This document shows positions 8,544 through 17,386 of a stretch of DNA of 64,000 nt, piece after piece; position 1 is the stretch's first letter, and each line of letters opens with the position of its first letter. A model generated the notes under the pieces. That model saw nothing but the letters and a program-made list of their open reading frames with translations, made no database searches and was not told the DNA's origin. A program made the translations under genes and the position numbers. Origin of the DNA: Thermoanaerobacterium saccharolyticum (GTDB lineage Bacteria; Bacillota; Thermoanaerobacteria; Thermoanaerobacterales; Thermoanaerobacteraceae); contig NZ_BBKT01000051.1 in the NCBI RefSeq assembly GCF_000747665.1, forward strand, positions 24,417 through 88,416, in the 5' to 3' direction.

Positions 8544-9374
8544 ATGATAAAAAAATTAGGCATTTTAATTTTAATATTTTTTATTTTTGTCATGGCTTTA
8601 TATTTTTATCAATTTATGATGATGTATTTGTTTGAAGGTATATATCATTTTTTTAATATAAGAAATAATGATCCATTAGTTATAACAAGTAGTAATTTAG
8701 TTTACAATTTTATTACGGAAATTTTGTTGTTAGTTTTAGCTATATTTCTACTAAAAAAATTTAATTATACAAAATATATTAAGACGTCTTTTAAATCTAT
8801 AATCAAAGCATTACTATTCATGACATTGTCGCTGATTTTTACCAAGTATATACTGGATATATTTAAAATATATAATATTTTTTTGTTGACCGATTTTAAG
8901 AATATTATTGCAAGCTGGAACAAGGTAGATTATATTGTTGCAATATCACAAATGATTTTATTTATTTTAGTTGCTTTATCAGAAGAATATTTATATAGAA
9001 TTACTCTTTATTTTAAAATATCTGAAATATTAAATTTAAAAAGCAACATCTTAAAAATAGTATTTAGCGTGATATTAACAAATATTTTATTCTCAATTGC
9101 CCATTATCCTATACGTCATTATAATATTTCTAAACTTTTTGAAATATTTATAACAGGTATCTATTTCAGTTATCTTTTTTTACGAAGTGGAAATATATAC
9201 TTAGCTTGCATGATGCACTTTTATTTTGACTTTCCGATTTTAACAACAATTGACATCGGATACTACCGTTACGAGGAAATTATTCTTTTAATAATTTCGA
9301 TTATGTTAATAGAAAGTTATTATATGGTTAAACGCTATTATCTTAGACTATTTAGCAGATACGAACAGAGTTAG
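8544..9374 (+). CDS. CPBP-family (CAAX/Abi-like) intramembrane metalloprotease 1
   Basis: Polytopic membrane protein of 276 aa with the three motifs of the CPBP/Rce1 family: EExxxR as SEEYLYR, FxxxH as FSIAHY, and HxxxD as HFYFD. Strongly hydrophobic, about seven membrane segments. ATG 8544 follows AAGGTGAGG; the in-frame TTG 8523 lies upstream of that RBS. Members often sit in bacteriocin or peptide-export loci as self-immunity or processing proteins, which fits the exporters downstream. No frameshift despite extreme AT content. Substrate unknown. Confidence 0.88.
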   Translation: MIKKLGILILIFFIFVMALYFYQFMMMYLFEGIYHFFNIRNNDPLVITSSNLVYNFITEILLLVLAIFLLKKFNYTKYIKTSFKSIIKALLFMTLSLIFTKYILDIFKIYNIFLLTDFKNIIASWNKVDYIVAISQMILFILVALSEEYLYRITLYFKISEILNLKSNILKIVFSVILTNILFSIAHYPIRHYNISKLFEIFITGIYFSYLFLRSGNIYLACMMHFYFDFPILTTIDIGYYRYEEIILLIISIMLIESYYMVKRYYLRLFSRYEQS

Positions 9375-9551
9375 ACATATTATTTTTATAAAGATATGGA
9401 GGATTTGATATGATAAAAGGAAAAGAATTAACAAAAATAATTTTAACAGTTTGTGCTATTATCGCAATAGTATTTTCAATTATATACATAATAAAAATTT
9501 TCATTTTAAAATACAATAACTTATATTTAACAACTATGACGAATTATGGAA

Positions 9552-9557
9552 TACAGC
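9552..9557. repeat. Left target-site duplication of IS21 element 1
   Basis: TACAGC here is repeated exactly at 12110-12115 on the other side of the element; together with terminal bases the direct repeat reads ATACAGCT. Confidence 0.88.
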
Positions 9558-9770
9558 TGTGAATGTCAATAGAAATTTGAGCCACATGCTAATGAAATTT
9601 TGAACCACTTCTGCTATTGAAAAAGTGATCCATGTGCTAATGAATTTTTGAGCCATTACTAAAAGACTTTCCCTATGGTTGATATGTGGGTTTTTAAAAA
9701 TAATATTTGCTCTTATTTACATATAGTTAATAAAATCATTTGCAAAGTGACCATCTACGCGGATAATAAT
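9558..9770. repeat. Left end of IS21 element 1 with four internal motif copies
   Basis: Non-coding end of the element. Motif copies ending GAGCCAC, GAACCAC, GATCCAT and GAGCCAT occur about every 25-30 bp. Nothing else recognisable before the istB stop codon. Confidence 0.75.
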
Positions 9771-10517
9771 CTATTCTATTTGCGAATTATCACGCCTGAA
9801 AGATTCTCCATTCATATTTAACACATGTGAACGGAAAGTTAGACGATCTACTAATGCTGCAACCATAGTAGTATTTTCAAATATTTCTGTCCATCTAGAG
9901 AATTCAAGGTTCGTAGATACTATTACACTTCCTTTTTCACTACGGTCCGAAATTATCCTGAATAATAAATCAGCTTGGCTTCTATTAAAACATAGATATG
10001 ATAGTTCATCTAGAATTAACAGGTCCACTTTTTCTAACTGTTTTTCAAGTTTTAAAAGTTTTTTGTACTCTTGTGCTTCTGTAAGTTCAGTGACAAGATT
10101 GGCAACAGTATAGAACTTTACATTATATCCTTCTTTACAGGCCTTTAACCCTAAGCCTATTGAAATATGAGTTTTGCCTGTGCCAGTGTTCCCTATCATA
10201 ATGACATTCTGTCGTTTAGATATAAATTCACATGTGGCAAGTTCCCATATAAAGGCTTGTTTGACGTATTTGAGTCTGGTATAATCAAATTCGTCAAGGG
10301 TTTTCATGTAAGGAAATCCCGCTTTGTGTATGCGGCGCTTTTGCTGATTTTCTTGTCTGGAAGCTACTTCTTTTTTCATTAATTCTATGAGAAATTCCTC
10401 ATATCCCATATTGCTATCCATACGTTTAATAATACTTGTGTATTGTGCAAAAGTAGGCAGTTTTAGCTGTTTGGCATAAAGTTTTATTGTTTCTTTAGCT
10501 ACATTTATTTCACTCAT
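9771..10517 (-). CDS. istB: IS21 transposition helper ATPase IstB (element 1)
   Basis: DnaC-like AAA+ protein of 248 aa that activates the IstA transposase and selects target DNA. Walker A IGNTGTGKTH near residue 110, Walker B DLLILDELSYL, and a C-terminal LTFRSHVLNMNGESFRR region typical of IstB. Start ATG overlaps the istA stop in an ATGA arrangement, implying coupled translation. Intact, so the element may still be mobile. Confidence 0.95.
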   Translation of the reverse strand: MSEINVAKETIKLYAKQLKLPTFAQYTSIIKRMDSNMGYEEFLIELMKKEVASRQENQQKRRIHKAGFPYMKTLDEFDYTRLKYVKQAFIWELATCEFISKRQNVIMIGNTGTGKTHISIGLGLKACKEGYNVKFYTVANLVTELTEAQEYKKLLKLEKQLEKVDLLILDELSYLCFNRSQADLLFRIISDRSEKGSVIVSTNLEFSRWTEIFENTTMVAALVDRLTFRSHVLNMNGESFRRDNSQIE

Positions 10518-11986
10518 TGTGCCACCCCATATTGTCTATCGTATATACTTAAATCAACTTCTTCTACATTTACGGTATCTATAATTTTTTGTGTACTTTT
10601 CACTGATGTGCTGTGATCTATTAAATAACTGCGGATTAAATCAACAGTAGGTGTCACACCTGCTGGAATTTGTTTTTTAATCTCCAGAAGCTTGTCTGAA
10701 CCGTAGTCTACACAAAGTCTCAGAACTTTTACCATGTCTTTTGCTCCACCTGGAAGTGTTTGTCCCCACTCTAATAATTCTTGTTTGACATGGTCTTTTA
10801 CTGGCTTTGCATTGAATGCAGCTCTGGGTTTTTGCTCTAATAGATCTATGTAATGTTCTAGTTTGTAAGTGGTTTTGTTGGAACCATAGCTTCTGTTATG
10901 TTTAGCAATTTCCTGTCCACGATGAAAGATGGTTATTATATTTCCATATGCTTTGATGCTGACATTTTTACCTACATACTTTACTGGTACTGAATAATTG
11001 TTTCTATCAAAACGCACTGTTGAATACTCGTCTACACTGACTGATATGCTTTTACTTGAATCAAACACATATTTAGGAAGTGAGTATAATAATGATTTGT
11101 CTATTTCATACATTTGGCCGACTGCCTGTTCATGGCCGCGTATTTGATGGGAACGGTATTTCAAACAGTTTGTCATAAGAATTTGGTTTAACTCATCAAT
11201 ATCCTTTACTCTTGGGACAGGAACTAAAATGTTGCGTCTTACCCAGCCTACCAGATTTTCTACCAACCCCTTTTCATTTCCTTTACTTGGATTACAGAAT
11301 TCCATTTTAAATGCGTAATGTGCACTCAATGCTTGATAACGGGACTGAGGTTTAGCATGAGTCCCGAAACCTTCCTTTACTGCAACTCTTGCATTGTCAA
11401 AGATTAGTTTGTGTGGCACACCACCAAAATGTTCAAATGCTTTTACATTACCTTCTAAAAATGATTCTTCATTTTGACGATAAAATGCCATTACAAAAAT
11501 ATCACAACTATAGCAGAGTCGCATACAGAAAAGATTTATAGTAACTTTTTTATTGTCAAGGTACACAGTAGCTTCACCCCAATCTACTTGTGCTGCTTCT
11601 CCTGGGTCAAATTCAAGGGGTACAAATGCTTTTGGCATCTCATCTTTAAGTTGTTGTACAGCCAATCTTACTGTAGATTCTCCACCTTTAAATCCTTTTT
11701 CTTCTACTAGACGATGATATATCCTTCTGGCTGTATGCTGTTGTTTTTTTATTCCTTCTGTTTCATCTTCTTTAATGCACTGTCTGATAAAGTCCATAAC
11801 ATCAGGTGTTAAGACATCAGGCTCACGAGAATATTCTTTTCTCTCCCAAGGAACATTGTCACCTTTGCAGTATTTTCTTACAGTATTTCTTGAAATTTTT
11901 AATTCCCTGGCTATAGCCCTTTGCGACATTTGATGAACTGTATACATTTCTCTAATTTTTTGATATAAATTCATGTCAATAATCAC
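10514..11986 (-). CDS. istA: IS21 transposase IstA (element 1)
   Basis: DDE integrase-fold transposase of about 490 aa. N-terminal HTH (MSQRAIARELKISRNTVRKY), then the catalytic core with Asp in VDWGEA, Asp in IFDNARV and Glu in GLVENLVGWVRR, then a C-terminal beta-barrel-like region. GTG 11986 lies 9 nt after AGGAGG; an in-frame TTG at 11995 would touch the RBS. Intact catalytic triad. Confidence 0.95.
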   Translation of the reverse strand: MIIDMNLYQKIREMYTVHQMSQRAIARELKISRNTVRKYCKGDNVPWERKEYSREPDVLTPDVMDFIRQCIKEDETEGIKKQQHTARRIYHRLVEEKGFKGGESTVRLAVQQLKDEMPKAFVPLEFDPGEAAQVDWGEATVYLDNKKVTINLFCMRLCYSCDIFVMAFYRQNEESFLEGNVKAFEHFGGVPHKLIFDNARVAVKEGFGTHAKPQSRYQALSAHYAFKMEFCNPSKGNEKGLVENLVGWVRRNILVPVPRVKDIDELNQILMTNCLKYRSHQIRGHEQAVGQMYEIDKSLLYSLPKYVFDSSKSISVSVDEYSTVRFDRNNYSVPVKYVGKNVSIKAYGNIITIFHRGQEIAKHNRSYGSNKTTYKLEHYIDLLEQKPRAAFNAKPVKDHVKQELLEWGQTLPGGAKDMVKVLRLCVDYGSDKLLEIKKQIPAGVTPTVDLIRSYLIDHSTSVKSTQKIIDTVNVEEVDLSIYDRQYGVAQ

Positions 11987-12109
11987 ACCTTCCAACCTCC
12001 TGTAAAATTTATCTTGTATAATAAATTTTACAGTTTTTTTGTGAAAAGTGGATCACTTTTTCGTTAGCACAGAGCCACTTTTTGGCTCATTTTTATATTA
12101 GCATATACA

Positions 12110-12115
12110 TACAGC
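12110..12115. repeat. Right target-site duplication of IS21 element 1
   Basis: Exact copy of TACAGC at 9552-9557. Confidence 0.88.
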
Positions 12116-12834
12116 TTTTGATGTTAATTTTTGCATTATATTTGCTAAATAAATTTAACTACATAAAATATGTAAAATTTACCTTAAAATCTTTTTTTGA
12201 ATTAGTTGCCTATACAATGTTGCTTATGATACTTATAATAGTATTATCAAATGCGTTTCATATTGGATATTATTTTGTATGGAATACTGGAGACTTTATG
12301 ACTATACTATTTCAAAATTTTTATTTTGTTTTTGTAGCATTAGAAGAGGAGTATTTATTTAGGGTAGTTCTTTATTACAAAGTTTTAGAAACAATTACTT
12401 TGAAGAATAAAACTTTAAAAGTAATAATTGCTATACTTCTGACGAATGCAATGTTTTCGATGTCACATTTTTCTATAACGTATTTAGTACATCATGGAAA
12501 TATGAACATAACATACTTTTTAAATGTATTTATTTCAGGTATTATTGCAAATTATTTGTATTTGCGAACAAAGAATATATATATTGCATCTGCCATACAT
12601 TTCATAGGAGATGCCAAAATCATTAAACTATATTCTTATAACAGATTGCCTATTTATGTATATTTTATAGACGACATGATGGTGATTTCTGTTATAATAA
12701 TTGAAATATACAATATTTGCAAGTATTTTTACAATAAAAAAATCTACGGAATAGAAAATTTCAATTCAAAATAATCGCTTTTTGACTTTTTAAAAGTTTA
12801 TTTGATATATTGTAAGAAAGGAAGACACGTTATT

Positions 12835-13038
12835 ATGAAGAAAGGTGATTTTAAGTACATATTTAAAATCATAAAGCCATTTATAGCTAAAGAGATTATT
12901 GGTTTTTCAGTGATCATAATATCTACTGTTTTATTTTTGGCTAAACCCTTTGTAATAAAATTAATCATTGATAATTCTATAGCACAAAAGAATGTGCAGA
13001 ATTTGATTGTATTTGGACTTTTAAGATTCGTCAATTGA
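12835..13038 (+). pseudogene. N-terminal stub of an ABC exporter
   Basis: 67 codons from ATG 12835 (AAAGGAAG upstream). The sequence KKGDFKYIFKIIKPFIAKEII.. followed by a helix and LAKPFVIKLIIDNSI is the start of an ABC-exporter membrane domain (first TM helix and first cytoplasmic helix). It ends abruptly at ..FGLLRFVN; the rest of the membrane domain and the whole ATPase are absent, and the MFS gene starts 26 bp later. A deletion remnant rather than a homopolymer frameshift. Confidence 0.7.
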
Positions 13039-13865
13039 TATAAATACTTACGGGAGGTAAATAGATGAATCTCTCTCTCTTTAGAAAAAAGAATTTTTTA
13101 TTTCTTATTACTGGGAAATTTGTATCTCTTATTGGAAGTGAAATGCAAAATTTTGCATTATCGTTGTACGTTTTAAAAATTACGGGCTCTGCAACAAAAT
13201 TTGCATCAGTATTAGCTATTACTTTAGTACCTCAAATAGTATTTGGCAATATTGCAGGTGTCATTGCCGACTGGTTTGATAAAAAGAAATTACTTATGAT
13301 GTTAGATTTACTAAGCGCAGCAATTGTTGCAATTTATGCTGTCATTTTCAAAATAAATGGCGTTTTAACATTAACTCAAATTTATATTTTATCAGTTTTA
13401 CTTTCTACTATTTCATCAATGTTTAATCCTACAATAACAGCAGTTATACCTTCCATTGCAGAAGATTATGAATTAGCGGATGTTAATGGTATTAATACGA
13501 TGTTTATGAATATAGCAAATTTGATTTCACCCATTATAGCTGGTATTTTATTAGAAGTTTTTAATATATTCATAATATTGACAATTAATGCTATAAGTTT
13601 TCTTCTTTCATTTATGTGTGAGTCTATGTTAGAAATACAGAAAACAAATGATGATCCAGGAAAAATAAACCTAATTTCGTTTTTAAATGACTTCTTAACG
13701 GGTATTGATTTTATTAAAAGTAAAAGGCTAATTTTGAATATATTAATTATAGGTATAATTATTAACTTCACATCAAATCCTATATTATCTGTAGGGTTGA
13801 CATATATATCGAAACAAATATTAAAAATTACAGATTATCAATATGGAATTTTGCAATCTACATTT

Positions 13866-13870
13866 GCTAT
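13866..13870. repeat. Left target-site duplication of IS21 element 2
   Basis: GCTAT, repeated exactly at 16052-16056. Confidence 0.75.
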
Positions 13871-13983
13871 TGTTACTAACGGTGTATAATTAACCCAGGA
13901 GTAACGAGAAGGAATTGACCCACCCCCTGTCGAAATATCCCTCTGATCTAAATCAAATCAAAAGAATCGGAGGGAGATAAAAA

Positions 13984-15243
13984 ATGCTAGGGAGTGGATC
14001 TATTATCATGATACATGAACTCAAGGCAGAAGGCAAGAGTATTCGTGCAATTTCACGAGAAACAGGGTATTCTCGAAATACAATAAGAAAGTATCTTAAA
14101 ACAGAGGGAATTCCCGAAAGAAAACCTCGTCCTAAGAGAGGTTCAAAACTTGACCCTTATAAAAATATTATTCATGAGTATATTAACATGGGAATATTTA
14201 ACTGTGAAGTTGTTTACGAAAGAATGAAAGAAGAAGGTTACACAGGAGGAAAAACTATTTTAAGAGACTACGTGAGGCAGTTTAGACCTTCAAAACACAT
14301 TCAGGCTGTATGCCGCTATGAAACAAAGCCTGGAGAACAAGCTCAGGTTGACTGGGGTGAATACAATTACATTGATCAGGAAACAGGAGAAGTAAGAAAA
14401 CTCTACCTCTTTGTTATGGTGCTTGGTTATTCAAGAGCAATGTATGTGGAATTCACAAATCGCTGTGATATTCACACATTCAATCGCTGCCTTATACATG
14501 GTTTTGAATATTTTGATGGAGTAACTGACGTTGTACTTACTGATAGAATGAAAACTGTAATCATAGGTACAGATGCAAACAAGAAGCCTATATGGAATAC
14601 AGTATTTGAGGATCTAGCAGCAACTTTGGGGTTTGTACCAAAAGTGTGCAAAGTCAGACGCCCACAGACAAAAGGCAAAGTAGAAAGCGGAATAAACTTT
14701 GTCAAGGACAATTTTCTGCCCGGGAGAAGATTTTTAGATTATGGTGACTTAAATTGTCAAGCAGTAGAGTGGTGTGATAAGAAGAACAGAAGAGTCCATG
14801 GTACTACAGGAGAAAGACCAACTGACAGACTAAAGAAAGAAAACTTAAAGCCTTTGCCTTCATTGGATAAATATCAAAAGTTTTTGGAAGAACCGAGGAA
14901 GGTACATAAAGATGGACTTTTGAGTTATGATGGTGTAAGATATGGAGTACCATGGCAGTACAGCGGGAAAGAGGTAGTTGTAAGAGAGAAAAATGACAAA
15001 ATTGAAATTCTCTATAACAACAAGGTAATAGCAGTACATGACAAACATTATCGTTCAAGAAGTACAGTTTTTCTCAAAGACCAGTACAAAGGCTTAAAAG
15101 CAGCAGAAGGGATGCTTTATCCTAGGCCAAAAGCAATCAAGTTATTTTCATTAGAAGTTGAAAAGCGCTCACTTAGTCTTTATGAAAGTCTATCGGAGGT
15201 GACAGGATATGATAGATCTGGAGAAATCCAGACTACATCTTGA
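13984..15243 (+). CDS. istA: IS21 transposase IstA (element 2)
   Basis: 419-aa DDE transposase: N-terminal HTH (GKSIRAISRETGYSRNTIRKYL), catalytic Asp in QVDWGEY, second Asp in LTDRMK, Glu in KGKVESG. RBS GGAGGGAG precedes ATG. Its 3' end overlaps istB by 35 bp. Shorter than element 1 IstA by about 70 residues, consistent with a different IS21 subgroup. Intact. Confidence 0.95.
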   Translation: MLGSGSIIMIHELKAEGKSIRAISRETGYSRNTIRKYLKTEGIPERKPRPKRGSKLDPYKNIIHEYINMGIFNCEVVYERMKEEGYTGGKTILRDYVRQFRPSKHIQAVCRYETKPGEQAQVDWGEYNYIDQETGEVRKLYLFVMVLGYSRAMYVEFTNRCDIHTFNRCLIHGFEYFDGVTDVVLTDRMKTVIIGTDANKKPIWNTVFEDLAATLGFVPKVCKVRRPQTKGKVESGINFVKDNFLPGRRFLDYGDLNCQAVEWCDKKNRRVHGTTGERPTDRLKKENLKPLPSLDKYQKFLEEPRKVHKDGLLSYDGVRYGVPWQYSGKEVVVREKNDKIEILYNNKVIAVHDKHYRSRSTVFLKDQYKGLKAAEGMLYPRPKAIKLFSLEVEKRSLSLYESLSEVTGYDRSGEIQTTS

Positions 15244-15982
15244 AGAACTGGGACTTCTGAATGCAGCTTCTTTACTTGATTCACTCCTTGAAAGAGCGCA
15301 GCACAAAAACAGCACATATCTTGACTTCTTAAATGAGCTTCTTGAAACAGAGCTTTCAGAAAGGCAGAAGAGAAATATTGAAGTAAGATTCAAACTAGCC
15401 CGACTCCCATACAGAAAAACACTATCAGAATTTGACTTTACATTTCAGCCAAGTGTAGATGAGAAGCTGATAAAAGAACTTGCTACAATGGCCTTCGTAC
15501 ACCGTGCGGAAAATGTGATATTTCTTGGACCTCCTGGAGTGGGTAAGACACATCTAGCTGTAGCACTTTCTGTAGAAGCACTATTGCAGGGGATACCAGT
15601 TTACTTTATCACCCTATCAAAACTAATTGAAGACCTTAAAAAAGGTTATGAAGAGAGCAGATTAGAAAGGAGGATGAGGAACTACATAAGGCCAAGGCTT
15701 CTTGTTGTAGATGAAGTAGGGTATTTACCTTTAGATAACCTTGGAGCAAATCTCTTTTTTCAGCTAGTAAGTGCACGGTATGAGAGAGGAAGCATAATAC
15801 TTACAAGCAACAAAGGATTTGGGGAATGGGGTGAACTAATGGGGGATCCAGTTCTTGCAACTGCGGTTTTGGACAGATTGCTGCACCATGCTCATATAAT
15901 CAACATAAGAGGTAACAGCTATCGTTTAAAGGATAGGTTAAAGACTGGTCTTTATTACGGTAGTCCAAACGGGAAGACTTAA
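15209..15982 (+). CDS. istB: IS21 helper ATPase IstB (element 2)
   Basis: 257-aa AAA+ helper with Walker A LGPPGVGKTHLA near residue 110, Walker B LLVVDEVGYLP, and SNKGFGEW (sensor region). The C-terminal RLLHHAHIINIRGNSYRLK is the usual IstB ending. Translation is probably coupled to istA through the overlap; GGAGG lies at 15195-15199. Confidence 0.95.
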   Translation: MIDLEKSRLHLEELGLLNAASLLDSLLERAQHKNSTYLDFLNELLETELSERQKRNIEVRFKLARLPYRKTLSEFDFTFQPSVDEKLIKELATMAFVHRAENVIFLGPPGVGKTHLAVALSVEALLQGIPVYFITLSKLIEDLKKGYEESRLERRMRNYIRPRLLVVDEVGYLPLDNLGANLFFQLVSARYERGSIILTSNKGFGEWGELMGDPVLATAVLDRLLHHAHIINIRGNSYRLKDRLKTGLYYGSPNGKT

Positions 15983-16051
15983 ATTAAAAAAACGTATTGT
16001 GGGTCAATTTAAAACCGTTGAAAATGGGTCAATTTTAATCCGCTATTGACA

Positions 16052-16056
16052 GCTAT
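16052..16056. repeat. Right target-site duplication of IS21 element 2
   Basis: Exact copy of GCTAT at 13866-13870. Confidence 0.75.
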
Positions 16057-16550
16057 TTCTATGATCGCATCACCATTCATATCTAGTATAATTACAAAAA
16101 AATATAAATTAGGTAAAATATTATTCTTAGATATATTTTCGGTTTCTATATTATATTTTTTATTGTCATTTACAATTTCTCCTATCTATTTGCAGGGCTT
16201 TTCTTACATTCTTAAACCATACATAAGCTTAATGATAATAATATTTTTTGTCGGATTAATTACATCCATCGGGAATATAGCTTTGACTACTATGTTGCAA
16301 ATAGTAATACCTTTAAAGTTAATGGGAAGAATAATAGCAACGATAAGTACTTGCTTAATGATAGTGACTCCATTAGGGCAAATGATATTTGGAATTTTAC
16401 TTGACAAAATTCCCGGTTGGATAAATATCATTATATGTGCTTCTATAAATTTTGTTGTAATATTGTTTTTTAAAAATTATTTATTATATGGTGAGCAGGA
16501 ACACTTTGTAACTACAAATGATGGAATAGGGTAATAAATTTTGTGACAGT

Positions 16551-16590
16551 ATCACTATAACTCTTTTGAGTGGTATTGTTATAGTGTGAT
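16551..16590. repeat. Hairpin after the MFS gene
   Basis: ATCACTATAAC (16551-16561) pairs with GTTATAGTGTGAT (16578-16590). No T run follows, so it may be a weak terminator or mRNA stabiliser. The flanks 16535-16550 and 16591-16719 hold no gene that I can see. Confidence 0.5.
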
Positions 16591-16719
16591 AACAACATAT
16601 TAATACCAAAGAAGTGAGCATTTGTCTCTATTTTTTATTAAATTTTTTTTATATAAGTTTATTATGGGAGTTTATGTCAGTGAATCAGAATATAATAAAA
16701 TTTAAGGAGTTAATATGAT

Positions 16720-17085
16720 ATGATTAAAAAATTTTATATTATTTCGATGTATGTTTATTTGTTAATCAGCGATTTAATAATCAAAAGGATAGATTTAGTG
16801 CTTTCACAGTCATTCAACACACGTATGGCATTTTTGAGCATGTCATTAATTTATTTTGTTTTTGGGATCTTGATAGGCTTTTCAAAGCTGTTATATAAAC
16901 CTATTAATCACAGCAAATTAAAATTTGATATATGGAACTTCATTCCTCTTATGTTGCCGTCTGCTATGATTTATATTTTATCGTTTAATGGAATTTTAAA
17001 TAGGAATATAATATCATCGAATGTAATAGCACTTTTGACAATATTATCCGGATATTCTATATCGTCATCTTTGTATTGGAAATAA
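16720..17085 (+). CDS. Small membrane protein of unknown function
   Basis: 121 aa with about four hydrophobic segments (near residues 5-20, 38-55, 72-87 and 97-115). RBS AAGGAGT lies 9 bp upstream, and a TATAAT at 16691-16696 may be its -10 box. I recognise no family. Extremely AT-rich like the rest of the island, which it closes. Its place at the island edge means it could belong to either the island or the old backbone. Confidence 0.55.
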   Translation: MIKKFYIISMYVYLLISDLIIKRIDLVLSQSFNTRMAFLSMSLIYFVFGILIGFSKLLYKPINHSKLKFDIWNFIPLMLPSAMIYILSFNGILNRNIISSNVIALLTILSGYSISSSLYWK

Positions 17086-17203
17086 TAAAATAACAGGTTT
17101 ACTAATTTAAAAAAGTGGAATACTAAAATCATCGATATGTTGAATTAAAGTTTTTGTACTTGCAGGTTTACGCTTGATTGAAATTTAAGATAGGAGGATT
17201 ATC

Positions 17204-17350
17204 ATGGAGGACAAAGGCAAATATTTGAAGGGTTTCTTGACTGGCGCAGCGGCAGCGGCATTTATTTTACCGAGAATTAATTCAAAAAAAATGAGGCAAT
17301 TAATTCAGATGGGTTTAACCAAAATTGCGCGTAGGGCAAATAAAATGTAA
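17204..17350 (+). CDS. YtxH-like small membrane-associated protein
   Basis: 48 aa behind a perfect AGGAGG. KYLKGFLTGAAAAAFILPRI forms a single small-residue-rich helix, followed by a basic tail ending RRANKM. This is the shape of YtxH-type short proteins that often precede the AI-2E-type permease gene in this lineage. Function unknown. A terminator follows directly. Confidence 0.65.
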   Translation: MEDKGKYLKGFLTGAAAAAFILPRINSKKMRQLIQMGLTKIARRANKM

Positions 17351-17373
17351 AAGGGCTTTTAGCCCTTTTATTT
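17350..17373 (+). terminator. Terminator after YtxH-like gene
   Basis: AAAGGGCT-tt-AGCCCTTTT stem followed by TATTT. The AI-2E gene RBS (AAAGGTG) comes right after it. Confidence 0.75.
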
Positions 17374-17386
17374 AAAGGTGTTTTAT

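Larger units (their letters stand above)
9558..12109 (-). mobile_element. IS21-family insertion sequence 1 (2552 bp)
   Basis: Ends TGTGAATG.. and ..ATATACA give terminal inverted repeats matching at 19 of the first 26 positions and starting TGT as usual for IS21. Inside each end a motif of about 22 bp ending GAGCCAC/GATCCA recurs: four copies on the left (9558-9660), two on the right (12040-12109). These multiple end repeats are typical of IS21 transposase binding sites. It carries istA and istB on the minus strand, overlapping by four bases. Confidence 0.93.
9410..12774 (+). pseudogene. CPBP-family membrane protease 2, interrupted by IS21 element
   Basis: A 49-codon 5' part (ATG 9410 behind GGAGG, one membrane helix, ending ..NYGIQ) and a 3' part from 12116 (LLMLIFALYLLNKFNY..) belong to one gene. 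Removing 9558-12109 and one TACAGC copy joins them in frame as a protein of about 268 aa. The restored protein aligns with the neighbouring CPBP1: both carry (L)LNKFNY/(L)LKKFNY after the second helix, then EEEYLFR, FSMSHF and HFIGD motifs. The 3' part could start at an in-element codon (12082), but that product would lack the first helices. Confidence 0.88.
13871..16051 (+). mobile_element. IS21-family insertion sequence 2 (2181 bp)
   Basis: Begins TGTTACTAACGG and ends ..CGCTATTGACA. The ends match as inverted repeats at 20 of 27 positions and contain a recurring AATTGACCCA motif (two copies per end). It carries istA and istB on the plus strand. The proteins are only distantly like those of element 1, so this is a separate IS21 member, not a second copy. 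Confidence 0.92.
13065..16534 (+). pseudogene. MFS exporter (MFS_3/MefA-like) interrupted by IS21 element
   Basis: The 5' part from ATG 13065 (GGGAGG upstream) encodes the first seven or so helices, including the MFS loop GNIAGVIADWFDKKKLLMMLD. The 3' part resumes at 16057 (SMIASPFISSIITKKYKLGK..). Excising 13871-16051 and one GCTAT joins ..STFAI to SMIASPF in frame, giving about 427 aa, a normal MFS length. Resembles the macrolide/peptide exporter branch. Function lost unless the element excises. Confidence 0.88.

Noticed and set aside
9410..9562. An independent 50-codon membrane peptide gene, possible pheromone for the XRE-TPR regulator
   Set aside because: It joins in frame with the 3' CPBP fragment once the IS element and one target copy are removed, so it is that gene's 5' end.
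9558..9660. Short spaced repeats resembling a CRISPR array
   Set aside because: Four degenerate copies at an IS21 end, without spacers of regular length and mirrored at the other end: transposase binding sites.
13866..16048. A 7-bp target duplication GCTATTG for IS21 element 2
   Set aside because: Using it leaves the inverted repeats out of register and the MFS frame broken; GCTAT with TGT..ACA ends fits both.
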